Origin: Paenisporosarcina sp. TG20
GTDB lineage: Bacteria; Bacillota; Bacilli; Bacillales_A; Planococcaceae
Direction of reading: 5' to 3'
Length of the DNA stretch: 35,679 nt
Assembly (NCBI RefSeq): GCF_000286315.1
Contig: NZ_ALJG01000349.1
Coordinates: forward strand, 1 to 35,679
Part shown: positions 6,435 through 14,340 of the stretch, in pieces
Position numbering within the stretch: position 1 is the first letter of the stretch
Layout: the number at the start of each line of letters is the position of its first letter
Made by a program: the position numbers and the translations under genes
Notes under the pieces: model-generated
Database searches by the model: none
Told to the model about the DNA's origin: nothing
Seen by the model: only the letters and a program-made list of their open reading frames with translations

Positions 6435-7766
6435 ATGTATTATTATTTGTTGACGACCTAGTGATTTTGCTCTGTACATTGCTTGGTCTGCATATTTGAT
6501 AATATCTTCGAGTAATTCATAGTTATTATATTCATATAACCCTGCAGAAAACGTCAAGTGAACTTGTTCCATTCGGTATTTTAGCAAATCATTACAACCA
6601 GCCTGAATAGACATTAATTGATGAAACGTTTCTAAAGCACTTTTGTTATGGAATAATAAAATAAATTCTTCCCCTCCCCATCTTCCCATAACATCGGGGC
6701 TAGATATTTGTCTCATTAATAGATTAGCAAATGTTTGAAGTGCAATATCCCCAAACGTATGGCCGTATTGATCATTGATGTTTTTAAAATAGTCTATATC
6801 TAAAATAGCCAATGTGAATTGTTGTTTATTTAGATCAAATTGATTTTGAGCATTTTTAATTTCCTCTATCATTTTCCGACGATTACACAAAGATGTTAAC
6901 GGATCTGTATTAGATAAATCTTTTAATTGCTCTACTAAATGTTCTAATTCTTCATTACGTTCTTTCAGCATAAGTTCAATTGCTTTGCGTTCTGTAATAT
7001 CTACATGTGTACCAATCATACGCATTGCTAATCCATTTTCATTTCTTTCTACAGCTTTGCCTCGATTTAAAATCCAACGATGTGTTCCATCTGCATGTAA
7101 TAAACGATATTCACATTCAATAAAACTCGAATTATTATAAATATGAGCATTAAAGATTATATCTACCTTATCGATGTCCAACGGGTGAATACGTTTCCTC
7201 CATTCAAACAGCTCATTAAGCAATTCATGTTCTTTGTATCCAATCATACTTTTCCAATGTTTTGAGTAAAAGATAATATTTTCTTTCAAATCCCAATCCC
7301 AAACGCCATCCTTTGCACTATCTATAGCGGTTGCCCACCGTTGTTCAAGGGAAACATGCATATTTATTTCTTTATCATTTTCAGTTTGATCGATCAGATA
7401 AGAATATATTGAAGTTTTACTCGTAAAAGCATGAAACTTTATGTATGTGTAAGATTTAATAAATCGGATATCTCCATTTTTCGCATAGATTCGGTAGAAG
7501 GATTCCCAAAATGGACTATTTGAAGCGATTCTTAGTTTCAAGGTATCCTGGAATTTTTTTCGGTCTTCTTCGAAAATAATTGTTAATAAGGGTACACTAC
7601 CTGATATAACTTCTTCAGGAGTATAACCGTAAATCCTCTTTATATTCGGCGTAATTTGATCAACCATTTGTGTTCCTTCATCGATTAACCAGTGTATAAA
7701 AACTACCGGTCCATTCAATGCAATTTCTTGAAAGGATTCCGTAAAATCCCTCTCCGTATTTTCCAT
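6411..7766 (-). CDS. PAS-PAS-GGDEF diguanylate cyclase
   Basis: This protein makes cyclic di-GMP from two GTP. Its 451 residues show PAS 1 (about 20-125, with IKRIYGYTPEEVISG), PAS 2 with a PAC tail (about 142-262, with IGYKEHELL and MRMIGTHVDITERKA), a short coiled linker (265-283) and a GGDEF domain (285-445). The active site is intact: DPLTSLCNRR, metal site ILDIDYFKNIND, and GGEEF at 364-368. The inhibitory I-site RxxD is not: it reads SSPD (355-358), so product inhibition by this route is unlikely. There are no transmembrane segments or EAL domain, so it is a cytosolic sensor with an unknown ligand. The ATG follows GCGAGGTGG. No c-di-GMP effector gene is nearby. Confidence 0.93.
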   Translation of the reverse strand: MENTERDFTESFQEIALNGPVVFIHWLIDEGTQMVDQITPNIKRIYGYTPEEVISGSVPLLTIIFEEDRKKFQDTLKLRIASNSPFWESFYRIYAKNGDIRFIKSYTYIKFHAFTSKTSIYSYLIDQTENDKEINMHVSLEQRWATAIDSAKDGVWDWDLKENIIFYSKHWKSMIGYKEHELLNELFEWRKRIHPLDIDKVDIIFNAHIYNNSSFIECEYRLLHADGTHRWILNRGKAVERNENGLAMRMIGTHVDITERKAIELMLKERNEELEHLVEQLKDLSNTDPLTSLCNRRKMIEEIKNAQNQFDLNKQQFTLAILDIDYFKNINDQYGHTFGDIALQTFANLLMRQISSPDVMGRWGGEEFILLFHNKSALETFHQLMSIQAGCNDLLKYRMEQVHLTFSAGLYEYNNYELLEDIIKYADQAMYRAKSLGRQQIIIHNKGLPVM

Positions 7767-8316
7767 AATAAACCACCTCGCTCATGGCAATAGTATAACC
7801 GATTTCATAAATTATAACTACTTAAATAGTTTTACCACGTTTAAGTATCATATGCTTCTTTTAGGAATCATGAAGTTTGTGCGAACACCAAATTGCACTT
7901 AGAGATATCTACTATGTGCTAGTATTATTTCAACTAAGTCATATTACTATTTAAGGTATAATAGGATCGTTAGAATTGTAACAAATAAAGTATTTGCTAA
8001 TGATAGAAAAGTAAAATGATTCTTTTAAATAAGAATGTAGTAATGAAAAGGCTGCCTTATTAAAAACAGCTTTCAAAAAACCGATGGATATAGCACGATC
8101 TTTCCTCCTTCTACTAATTCCGCGCACCTAAAATTGATGCTAATGGATTCATTTTTAGTTCGTGTTTATTTCCCGTGAGGTAAAATTACTCTAACCTTTC
8201 AAATTAATTCGTGATAATTGATGTTTAGTACTCATGCTTACAGCTTCTAATTGATATTATATCTCTAAATAGGATAACTTTCCAATTAAAATTTTGAGCA
8301 AGGTGATGCTGATTTA
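7767..8316. other. Gene-free spacer
   Basis: A 550-base AT-rich stretch between the diguanylate cyclase and ABC-F genes, which diverge. Neither strand has a supported reading frame with a ribosome site. A TATAAT near 7957 has no partner -35. At 8047-8080 AAAGGCTG...CAGCTTT forms a poor hairpin, perhaps an eroded terminator of a lost gene. Confidence 0.5.
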
Positions 8317-8325
8317 TGTTATAAT
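8317..8325 (+). promoter_or_regulatory. Extended -10 promoter for the ABC-F gene
   Basis: TGTTATAAT is a consensus -10 with the TG extension. The best -35 (TTGAGC, 8294-8299) is 20 bp away, too far, so recognition would rest on the extended -10. It lies 33 bases before the start codon. Confidence 0.5.
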
Positions 8326-8357
8326 AATAATATTGTGAAAAATAAGGAGGTACACCC

Positions 8358-9965
8358 ATGATTGCTGTGAGTAATGTAAGTCTACGCTTCGGAGATCGTA
8401 AGCTTTTCGAAGATGTTAATATAAGATTCAACCCTGGGAACTGTTACGGATTAATTGGAGCAAACGGTGCAGGTAAATCAACTTTCATTAAGATATTATC
8501 AGGTGAAATAGAGACTCAAGAAGGTAATGTAATTATGGATCCGGATGAACGTTTAGCTATATTAAAACAGGATCACTTTGAGTACGAAGAATATCAAGTA
8601 TTGGAAACTGTAATGATGGGTCATAAACGTTTATACGAAGTAATGAATGAAAAAAACGCTATTTATATGAAGGAAGACTTTTCTGATGAAGACGGCATGC
8701 GTGCGGCTGAATTAGAAGGAGAATTTGCAGATATGAACGGATGGGAAGCCGAGTCTGAAGCAGCTATCCTCCTTAAAGGTTTAGGAATCGATGAAGCATT
8801 GCATACTAAAAAGTTAGTTGACTTAACTGGTACTGAAAAAGTGAAAGTCTTACTAGCCCAAGCGTTATTTGGTAAACCAGATGTTCTTTTACTCGATGAG
8901 CCTACCAACCATCTAGACTTAAAAGCAATACAATGGTTAGAAGAGTTTTTGATCAACTTTTCCAACACCGTTATAGTTGTATCCCATGACCGTCACTTTT
9001 TAAACAAAGTGTGTACTCATATCGCGGATTTAGATTTCGGAAAAATCCAAGTTTATGTTGGAAACTACGACTTCTGGTATGAATCAAGCCAATTAGCTCT
9101 TAAATTATCTCAAGACCAAAATAGTAAAAAAGAAGAGAAAATAAAAGAACTTCAAGCATTTATTGCTCGATTTAGTGCTAACGCTTCGAAATCTAAACAA
9201 GCAACTTCTCGGAAGAAAACGTTAGATAAAATTGAACTTGATGATATTCGTCCGTCTTCGCGTAAATATCCATACGTAAACTTTCAAATTGGTCGGGACA
9301 TCGGTAACGATGTATTATCTGTTCAAGGAATTTCAATGGAACGTGATGGTCAAAAACTATTTAATGACATACATTTCTCGGTAAATCAAGAGGATAAAAT
9401 CATCTTGATTGGTGATCCAATTGCCAAATCTACATTACTTCGCGTGCTAGCTGAAGAAGTAGAACCACATGAAGGATCGATTCGTTGGGGTGTAACTACG
9501 ACACGTTCATACTTCCCGATTGATTACACTGAATACTTTACTGGAAATGAATTATCTCTTGTAGATTGGTTACGTCAGTATTCTCCTGACGATGAAAGTG
9601 AAACTTTCTTACGTGGTTTCTTAGGTCGTATGTTATTCTCTGGAGAAGAAGTAAAGAAAAAGCCATCAGTATTATCTGGGGGAGAGAAAGTACGTTGTAT
9701 GTTATCTAGAATGATGCTGTCACATGCCAATGTATTACTTTTAGATGAACCAACAAACCATTTAGATTTAGAGTCAATACAAGCGGTTAATAACGGGTTA
9801 ATTAATTTTAAAGGTGCAATGATATTTACTTCGCATGACCACCAGTTCATCCACACGATTGCAAACCGTGTAATTGAAATCTTGCCAGATGGCTCGATTT
9901 TAGATAAGGAATTAACATTTGATGAATTCTTGGAGTGGAAAGAAGCTCAAGGAATTAAATCTTAA
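8358..9965 (+). CDS. ykpA: ABC-F ATPase, YkpA/YbiT-type
   Basis: A 535-residue protein with two ATPase domains and no membrane segments, as in ribosome-acting ABC-F proteins. NBD1 has Walker A GANGAGKS (34-41), Walker B LLLDEPTNHLD and HDRHF. The linker (about 250-305) is basic (ARFSANASKSKQATSRKK). NBD2 has signature LSGGEK (439-444) and Walker B LLLDEPTNHLD. Two motifs are degenerate: the NBD1 signature is LTGTEK (156-161) and the NBD2 Walker A is GDPIAKST (352-359), one residue short and lacking the third Gly. ABC dimers pair Walker A of one domain with the signature of the other, so both defects fall in the same ATP site. The start has an ideal AAGGAGG site. Role is probably in translation; antibiotic resistance is not implied. 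Confidence 0.92.
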   Translation: MIAVSNVSLRFGDRKLFEDVNIRFNPGNCYGLIGANGAGKSTFIKILSGEIETQEGNVIMDPDERLAILKQDHFEYEEYQVLETVMMGHKRLYEVMNEKNAIYMKEDFSDEDGMRAAELEGEFADMNGWEAESEAAILLKGLGIDEALHTKKLVDLTGTEKVKVLLAQALFGKPDVLLLDEPTNHLDLKAIQWLEEFLINFSNTVIVVSHDRHFLNKVCTHIADLDFGKIQVYVGNYDFWYESSQLALKLSQDQNSKKEEKIKELQAFIARFSANASKSKQATSRKKTLDKIELDDIRPSSRKYPYVNFQIGRDIGNDVLSVQGISMERDGQKLFNDIHFSVNQEDKIILIGDPIAKSTLLRVLAEEVEPHEGSIRWGVTTTRSYFPIDYTEYFTGNELSLVDWLRQYSPDDESETFLRGFLGRMLFSGEEVKKKPSVLSGGEKVRCMLSRMMLSHANVLLLDEPTNHLDLESIQAVNNGLINFKGAMIFTSHDHQFIHTIANRVIEILPDGSILDKELTFDEFLEWKEAQGIKS

Positions 9966-9972
9966 CTATAGT

Positions 9973-10010
9973 AAAAGCGCATAAGATACCAATCTTATGC
10001 GCTTTTTATT
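9973..10010 (+). terminator. Strong terminator of the ABC-F gene
   Basis: Stem AAAAGCGCATAAGA (9973-9986) with TCTTATGCGCTTTT (9993-10006), six-base loop, then a T-rich tract. A textbook intrinsic terminator eight bases past the stop codon. Confidence 0.93.
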
Positions 10011-10078
10011 TTCAAAATGTAACATTTACAAATCTAAGACGTCTATTATTGTAAACAACTTATGGAGGTTGGTTAGGT

Positions 10079-10801
10079 ATGAAATTAGTGAAAATATTCA
10101 CTACATTAATCCTTTTATTACTCCTTAGTGCCTGTGGTGAAAAAACTATAAGTGAGACTACCAATACTGCTGAGGAACCTAAAGATTTAGTGGAAGAAAA
10201 ACCTAAAGAAGTACAAGAAGAAAATAGTAAAGAACCAGATGAAGTCGTTGAAGAACCTGACCAATCTGAAGAAGGGTCAAACCAAGAAGAAGTTGAACTC
10301 TCAAGTTTTTTTATGAGCGATGGAACGGTCGCTAGTTATTTGGGAGAAGGAAATGAATATGCAAGTTACAAATCACGAACACAATGGCATAATGAAAATA
10401 CTGTGTCAATTTATGAAGACAATGGTGGCACAACGCTTTTACGCACATATAGAATTTCCAACAACTCAATAGATTTGATCAAAGAAGAAGGAGAATATTA
10501 CGAAGAATTTAATCCTACTGATGACGAGCTAAAGAACCTTCCAAAACTATCTACGTTTTTACAATTTCCTATAAAACAAGGTGAAACCTTTGATGATTGG
10601 TTGTTTGCCGAAGTTGATCTAACAATCGACACTCCCTATCAACGTTTTGAGCATGTCATTATGTTAGAAAAAACTAATGAAAGTAACACTATCCAACGTA
10701 AATATATCGTGAAAGAGTATGGTGAAATAAAGAGAGAGTTCATTATGACTGAAGACGACAATGAATTTACAGTGACGTCAACTCTTGAATCAGTGAATTA
10801 A
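10079..10801 (+). CDS. Putative lipoprotein of unknown function
   Basis: The 240-residue precursor begins MKLVKIFTTLILLLLLSACG: a short basic n-region, a leucine-rich h-region and a lipobox LSAC with Cys19 as the lipidated residue. It should be anchored on the outer face of the cell membrane. Residues 30-75 are a Glu/Pro/Lys-rich, probably disordered tether. From about residue 80 a beta-rich domain (SSFFMSDGTVASYLGEGNEYASYKSRTQWH) continues to the end, ending with FTVTSTLESVN. I do not recognise the domain; similar Bacillales lipoproteins are annotated only as hypothetical. The ATG follows TATGGAGGTTGG. It is alone, with its own terminator downstream. Confidence 0.85.
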   Translation: MKLVKIFTTLILLLLLSACGEKTISETTNTAEEPKDLVEEKPKEVQEENSKEPDEVVEEPDQSEEGSNQEEVELSSFFMSDGTVASYLGEGNEYASYKSRTQWHNENTVSIYEDNGGTTLLRTYRISNNSIDLIKEEGEYYEEFNPTDDELKNLPKLSTFLQFPIKQGETFDDWLFAEVDLTIDTPYQRFEHVIMLEKTNESNTIQRKYIVKEYGEIKREFIMTEDDNEFTVTSTLESVN

Positions 10802-10872
10802 AGAAATTGTGTGGATTTTTAAGATACAGCAATAAACCTTTTCCCTTCTGTTTGGAATTGTACTGCATAATA

Positions 10873-10921
10873 ACCAAAATAGACGAAGAAAGTGAGTTTC
10901 ACCTTTCATCGTCTATTTTTT
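10873..10921 (+). terminator. Terminator downstream of the lipoprotein gene
   Basis: A long stem AAAATAGACGA...TCGTCTATTTT with an inner GAAAG/CTTTC helix, ending in six Ts. It is about 75 bases after the stop codon. The rest of 10802-11080 shows nothing else. Confidence 0.8.
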
Positions 10922-11080
10922 CTCTGTTGCTCTCTCCTGATTCCGAAATCAACCTTAATGAAAAGATTTTGCAGGTCGAGTAGAGATCTCTAAAAATATT
11001 CACCTAGATTGATTAGCTTTTCTTAATTAAAGGAATTTTTAATTGTAAGCATCAATTATTTTGAAAGTTAATTATTATAT

Positions 11081-11386
11081 TTATAGCTGTGTGGGTTTCC
11101 CATTTTTAAGCCACATAATCCCATGATATGTTTGTAGATCATCATCGCAAGCTTCGCAAAACTCTTGCTCTTCTTCAGACCAAAAAGCCCAACAAGTTCC
11201 TTTTTGATTTTCTTCATTTGGAAAAGCTTTTCGGAATTTAGTTAAAAGTAACTCTAAATGAGCAAGTGCTTCCATATCACTTGAAAATACATGTTTTTCT
11301 ATAATGGTTTTTTCCCAACCTGGGAACATCCACCAAGGTTCATATCCTGCTTTCATATAAATGATTTCATTCATAACATTATTCAT
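11081..11386 (-). CDS. DUF1033 family protein
   Basis: A 101-residue cytosolic protein with the DUF1033 signature: IYMKAGYEPWWMFPGWE near the N-terminus, then FRKAFPNEENQKGTCWAFWSEEEQEFCEACDDDLQTYHGIMWL. The aromatic and acidic blocks and the EACDDDLQ.YHG motif are diagnostic of the family found in Bacilli; the function is unknown. The frame is open to a GTG at 11407, but AAAAGGA lies just before the ATG at 11386, so I start there; the ATG at 11374 is also possible. It has no operon partner and faces the xpaC promoter region divergently. Confidence 0.82.
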   Translation of the reverse strand: MNNVMNEIIYMKAGYEPWWMFPGWEKTIIEKHVFSSDMEALAHLELLLTKFRKAFPNEENQKGTCWAFWSEEEQEFCEACDDDLQTYHGIMWLKNGKPTQL

Positions 11387-11495
11387 CCTATCCTTTTCTA
11401 TTGACACCTTATCTCATTTTAACAAACGAAGGGTATACGTCTAGTCATCTGCCTATTTAATAATCATTCCTTTATAGGATCATCCAGCGTCGAAA

Positions 11496-11591
11496 TTAGA
11501 TAGAATCACAAACTTCAAATACCTCGACTTTGACAACTCCATCTGTTGTCGTCAATTCATCGATTTTAAGTGCCGTTCTGTTTATTTTCAT
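11496..11591 (-). CDS. Possible 31-residue small protein
   Basis: An ATG at 11591 opens a 31-codon frame: MKINRTALKIDELTTTDGVV, then KVEVFEVCDSI. An AGAGGA lies 13 bases upstream, further than ideal. Codon use looks coding-like and the strand-forming pattern is plausible, but there is no homology I recognise. It may be a remnant of a larger gene. The rest of the 11387-11640 spacer shows nothing else. Confidence 0.25.
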   Translation of the reverse strand: MKINRTALKIDELTTTDGVVKVEVFEVCDSI

Positions 11592-11640
11592 AATGATTGA
11601 TAAATCCTCTTAATTAAGATAAGTTAAGTATAAATAATGA

Positions 11641-11666
11641 TGAAACTTTTTCTTGCATTAAACGTA
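11641..11666 (+). promoter_or_regulatory. Sigma-W-type promoter of xpaC-yaaN
   Basis: TGAAAC (11641-11646) followed by a T-run, 16 bp spacing, then CGTA (11663-11666): a full match to the sigma-W consensus. The start codon lies 41 bases downstream. The orthologous operon is, as I recall, in the B. subtilis sigma-W regulon. Confidence 0.75.
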
Positions 11667-11706
11667 TGTAATAGGTAAAGAAAGAACTCTTAAGGAGGTT
11701 TACAAC

Positions 11707-12381
11707 ATGATTGACATAAAGTACTTTATGATTAGACACTTATTGAGTATTTCAATATTTATTACAAGTTGGATAACATTCCAATCAGGATTAGAATTTC
11801 ATTTTGCGCTTGCAGGACTTTTAGCTATTGGTACTTACGTCGTCTCCAATCAGCTAATAAAAATGGTGCAATCACGCATAACTGTGTCAAAGTATGTCAT
11901 GACATTGGCGGAGTATCGTCATATTAAATTACAGTTAAAAGAAGCAAAAACAAAACTTAAACTGTTAAATGGATATTATGTCAAAGTTCGGTCTGTTAGA
12001 GCTTTTAAACAGCTTTTTGAAATGAATCGTCTTGCAAAACGTATATTTCAAATTGTTAAAACCGATCCTAAAAAGTTTTATCATGTGGAATCGTTTTTCT
12101 ATGCACATCTTGAAACTGCTGTCGAGCTAACTTCTAAATACACGTTGCTTGTCACTCAACCAGTTAAAGCAATGGATGTTCAAATTGCATTGCAAGATAC
12201 TCGCGAAACATTACAGGAACTTAATGATGTCATGGAGCAAGATTTACGCAAAGTATTGTCTTCAGACATTGAACATTTAAAAATGGAATTAGATTTCGCT
12301 AAGATTTCACTGAAAAAACCTGCTCCTCCCCTACTGTCGAAAGGAGAAATAAAAAATGACCGAAAAACAATCGGCTTCTAG
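11707..12381 (+). CDS. xpaC: XpaC-like protein
   Basis: The 224 residues match XpaC ('5-bromo-4-chloroindolyl phosphate hydrolysis protein', PF10112). Two short hydrophobic segments lie at about residues 10-27 and 32-49. Long amphipathic helices follow, carrying YVKVRSVRAFKQLFEMNRLAKRIFQIVKTDPKKFYHVESFFYAHLETAVEL, the most conserved block. The family name comes from a colony-stain phenotype and no hydrolase motif is visible, so a true enzymatic role is doubtful. It is the first gene of an operon with yaaN, and its last 26 bases overlap the yaaN start, suggesting translational coupling. The ATG has an ideal AAGGAGG. The operon sits behind a sigma-W-type promoter, so envelope stress is the likely inducer. 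Confidence 0.88.
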   Translation: MIDIKYFMIRHLLSISIFITSWITFQSGLEFHFALAGLLAIGTYVVSNQLIKMVQSRITVSKYVMTLAEYRHIKLQLKEAKTKLKLLNGYYVKVRSVRAFKQLFEMNRLAKRIFQIVKTDPKKFYHVESFFYAHLETAVELTSKYTLLVTQPVKAMDVQIALQDTRETLQELNDVMEQDLRKVLSSDIEHLKMELDFAKISLKKPAPPLLSKGEIKNDRKTIGF

Positions 12382-13534
12382 CCAAACGAAAACAATTGAT
12401 GACTTGCTGAATTCACCATTTGATATGCAACCACAATTAAATAAAAATTCTAGTGAACAAACACCTGTGAAAATAGGTGATAGACTTTCGAATGAAGACA
12501 AACAAAAGGCACAAGAACTTGCTTCTCAAATTCCAGCAGGTAATTACGAAGCAATTCTTACTTATGGCGCCAACGCGCAAACCGAACTTTCTAAGTTTTC
12601 CCATCAAATGCTTGACCACGTTCAAAAGAATGACATTGGGCCTGTAGGTGATATTTTAAAAGATTTGATGGACAAGCTTATACAATTAAATCCAGATGAG
12701 TTAACAACTAAAAAAAAATCAGGCATTAAACGTTTATTTGGAAAAGTGTCTCGTTCCGTTCAAGAAATTATGACCAAATATCAAAAGCTTAGTACACAAA
12801 TCGACCGTATTGGTATTCAACTTGAGCATTCTAAAAGAGGCTTAATTGAAGATGTTCAAATGCTAGATAAGTTATATGATCAGAACAAAGCATATTTTCA
12901 AGCTTTAAATGTTTACATTGCAGCAGGCGAAATTAAACGAGATGAGATACTCACTGAAACAATACCTGCTCTACGTCAAAAAGCTGAAGCTTCATCTGAC
13001 CAAATGGCCTATCAAGAAGTCAATGATATGGCACAGTTTTTAGATCGCTTAGAAAAACGGTTATATGATTTACAACTATCTCGACAAATTACGATACAAA
13101 GTGCCCCACAAATTCGAATGATTCAACAAACCAATCAAACATTAGCAGAGAAAATACAATCCTCTGTCATGACATCTATCCCATTATGGAAGAATCAAAT
13201 TGCAATTGCTTTAACATTGAATCGACAAATGAAAGCAGTCGAATCTCAGAAACAAGTGACGAAAACTACGAATGATTTATTGTTGAAAAACTCGGAAATG
13301 TTAAAAATAAATAGTATTGAAACAGCCAAAGAAAATGAGCGCGGTATTGTGGAGATTGAAACTTTAAAACAAACTCAAGAGAATTTATTGCAAACAATTG
13401 AAGAAACTCTTCGTATTCAAGCAGATGGACGAAACAAGCGAAAAGCAGCCGAAATTGAAATAGGTCAGATGGAAGAACAATTGAAACAACGACTCTTAAT
13501 TGTGCATCAAGAACAAGAAAACCGTCCTAAGTAA
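12356..13534 (+). CDS. yaaN: TelA/YaaN family protein (toxic-anion resistance family)
   Basis: This is a 392-residue, mostly alpha-helical soluble protein of the PF05816 (TelA) family. Conserved segments include AILTYGANAQTELSKFSHQML, GIKRLFGKVSRSVQEIMTKY, LDKLYDQNKAYFQALNVYIAAG and IPLWKNQIAIALTLNRQMKAVESQ. The TelA name comes from tellurite resistance on plasmids; chromosomal Bacillus members with XpaC are linked to envelope stress, and the molecular activity is unknown. The start is an ATG inside the 3' end of xpaC with a GAAAGGAG site. The stop codon lies in the tetraloop of the terminator hairpin. Confidence 0.92.
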   Translation: MTEKQSASSQTKTIDDLLNSPFDMQPQLNKNSSEQTPVKIGDRLSNEDKQKAQELASQIPAGNYEAILTYGANAQTELSKFSHQMLDHVQKNDIGPVGDILKDLMDKLIQLNPDELTTKKKSGIKRLFGKVSRSVQEIMTKYQKLSTQIDRIGIQLEHSKRGLIEDVQMLDKLYDQNKAYFQALNVYIAAGEIKRDEILTETIPALRQKAEASSDQMAYQEVNDMAQFLDRLEKRLYDLQLSRQITIQSAPQIRMIQQTNQTLAEKIQSSVMTSIPLWKNQIAIALTLNRQMKAVESQKQVTKTTNDLLLKNSEMLKINSIETAKENERGIVEIETLKQTQENLLQTIEETLRIQADGRNKRKAAEIEIGQMEEQLKQRLLIVHQEQENRPK

Positions 13535-13550
13535 TTAGGACGGTTTTTTT
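13519..13550 (+). terminator. Terminator with the yaaN stop codon in its GTAA tetraloop
   Basis: A perfect 12-bp stem AAACCGTCCTAA/TTAGGACGGTTT closes on a GTAA loop (13531-13534), followed by T's. The loop is of GNRA type, and its last three bases are the stop codon. Confidence 0.92.
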
Positions 13551-13553
13551 GTA

Positions 13554-13640
13554 TTACAAAATAAGAAAGTATATAACTATAGAGTGCTAAGAATCCAGTG
13601 TTCTCGGTATTTTAAGGAGTAGGTTCTAGTCCGCTGATTT
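13554..13640 (+). repeat. Direct repeat, copy 1 (partner at 13996-14090)
   Basis: TTACAAAATAAGAAA, then TATAACTATAGAGTGC, is repeated nearly exactly at 13996. After that comes a diverged hairpin region in which this copy keeps the right arm GTTCTCGG, and then a GGAGTAGGTTCTAGTCCG segment related to the partner. It starts directly after the yaaN terminator. Confidence 0.75.
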
Positions 13641-13736
13641 ACACTCCTCATAAAAGAAAATACAACTTAAAAAGAAGTGCGTGCAGAAAGTCACTGTTAC
13701 TTTAAATAATACCAGGAGCACATGCTTTTGCAGTGA

Positions 13737-14000
13737 CGAGGAGACTGAAGCCATGCCCGCGAAAAGCGTCCACCATAGCGGAAATAAACGAGTTTCTATG
13801 GTTACCCTTCTTAAAGGACCTGGCGTACCTTGCACGTCTTGTGGCAACGTCTTCGTGACCAACATCCTGTTGGCCCGAGGAGATTGAAGCCGTGCCCCAC
13901 GGAAAGCGTCCGTCTGTAACGGAAATCACACTGGAAACCAAAGTAGGTACTACGTATACTCTTAAAGGACCGGGCGTACTATTTTTCCGGTTTTTCTTAC
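13737..14000 (+). repeat. Two tandem degenerate copies of the dispersed repeat
   Basis: Copy A (13737-13840) and copy B (13876-14000) each show a CGAGGAGA-TGAAGCC head, a GGAAAGCGTCC-type box, a CGGAAAT box and a CTTAAAGGACC...GGCGTAC tail. In copy B the tail forms ACCGG/CCGGT followed by TTTTTC. The copies begin 139 bp apart and copy A is the more eroded. Short open frames across them are incidental to the repeat. Confidence 0.75.
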
Positions 14001-14090
14001 AAAATAAGAAATTTTATAACTATAGAGTGCCGAGAACCTCATGGTCGGGGTGTTTTTATTATACGGAGACTAACGTTCTAGACCGACTTT
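13996..14090 (+). repeat. Direct repeat, copy 2
   Basis: This is the partner of 13554-13640, about 441 bp away. It keeps the left arm CCGAGAAC of a hairpin whose right arm survives in copy 1, so the ancestor probably carried a perfect CCGAGAAC/GTTCTCGG terminator. The two copies bracket the tandem repeats at 13737-14000. Confidence 0.7.
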
Positions 14091-14250
14091 TTTGGTGGCA
14101 CTCTCGATAAATTGGTTTAGGTTCTCTATGCTGTGAATCCTTAACTTGAAGAACATTGTTTCTTCTAGATAGTCTATTAACAGTATGTCGATAACCTCTT
14201 CTTACCCCAGGTAGTGTAAAGAAACTAACCAACTTTAAAAAAGGAAGAAA

Positions 14251-14275
14251 AAGGCCGAAATAGCATCTTCGGACA
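14251..14275 (-). terminator. Weak minus-strand terminator-like hairpin
   Basis: On the minus strand CCGAA-gatgctat-TTCGG is followed by CCTTTTTCTTCCTTTTTTT. It lies about 320 bases beyond the yojO stop and could end a transcript that reads through the long palindrome. Confidence 0.4.
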
Positions 14276-14340
14276 CTCCTTTGTATAAAATCAGTGTCTT
14301 ATCTTGCATCAACCCAAATCAGGAACAGTATATGCTCATT

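Noticed and set aside
8225-8431. Minus-strand frame over the ABC-F start
   Set aside because: It is antisense to the ABC-F promoter and first codons, with no ribosome site.
13626-14110. Short overlapping open frames on both strands
   Set aside because: They run through the GC-rich repeat copies, lack ribosome sites and conserved content, and follow the repeat boundaries.
14100-14215. Minus-strand basic frame (RRGYRHTVNRLSRR...)
   Set aside because: Looks protein-like, but it has no start codon or ribosome site and I could not link it to a known protein. It could be a decayed gene.
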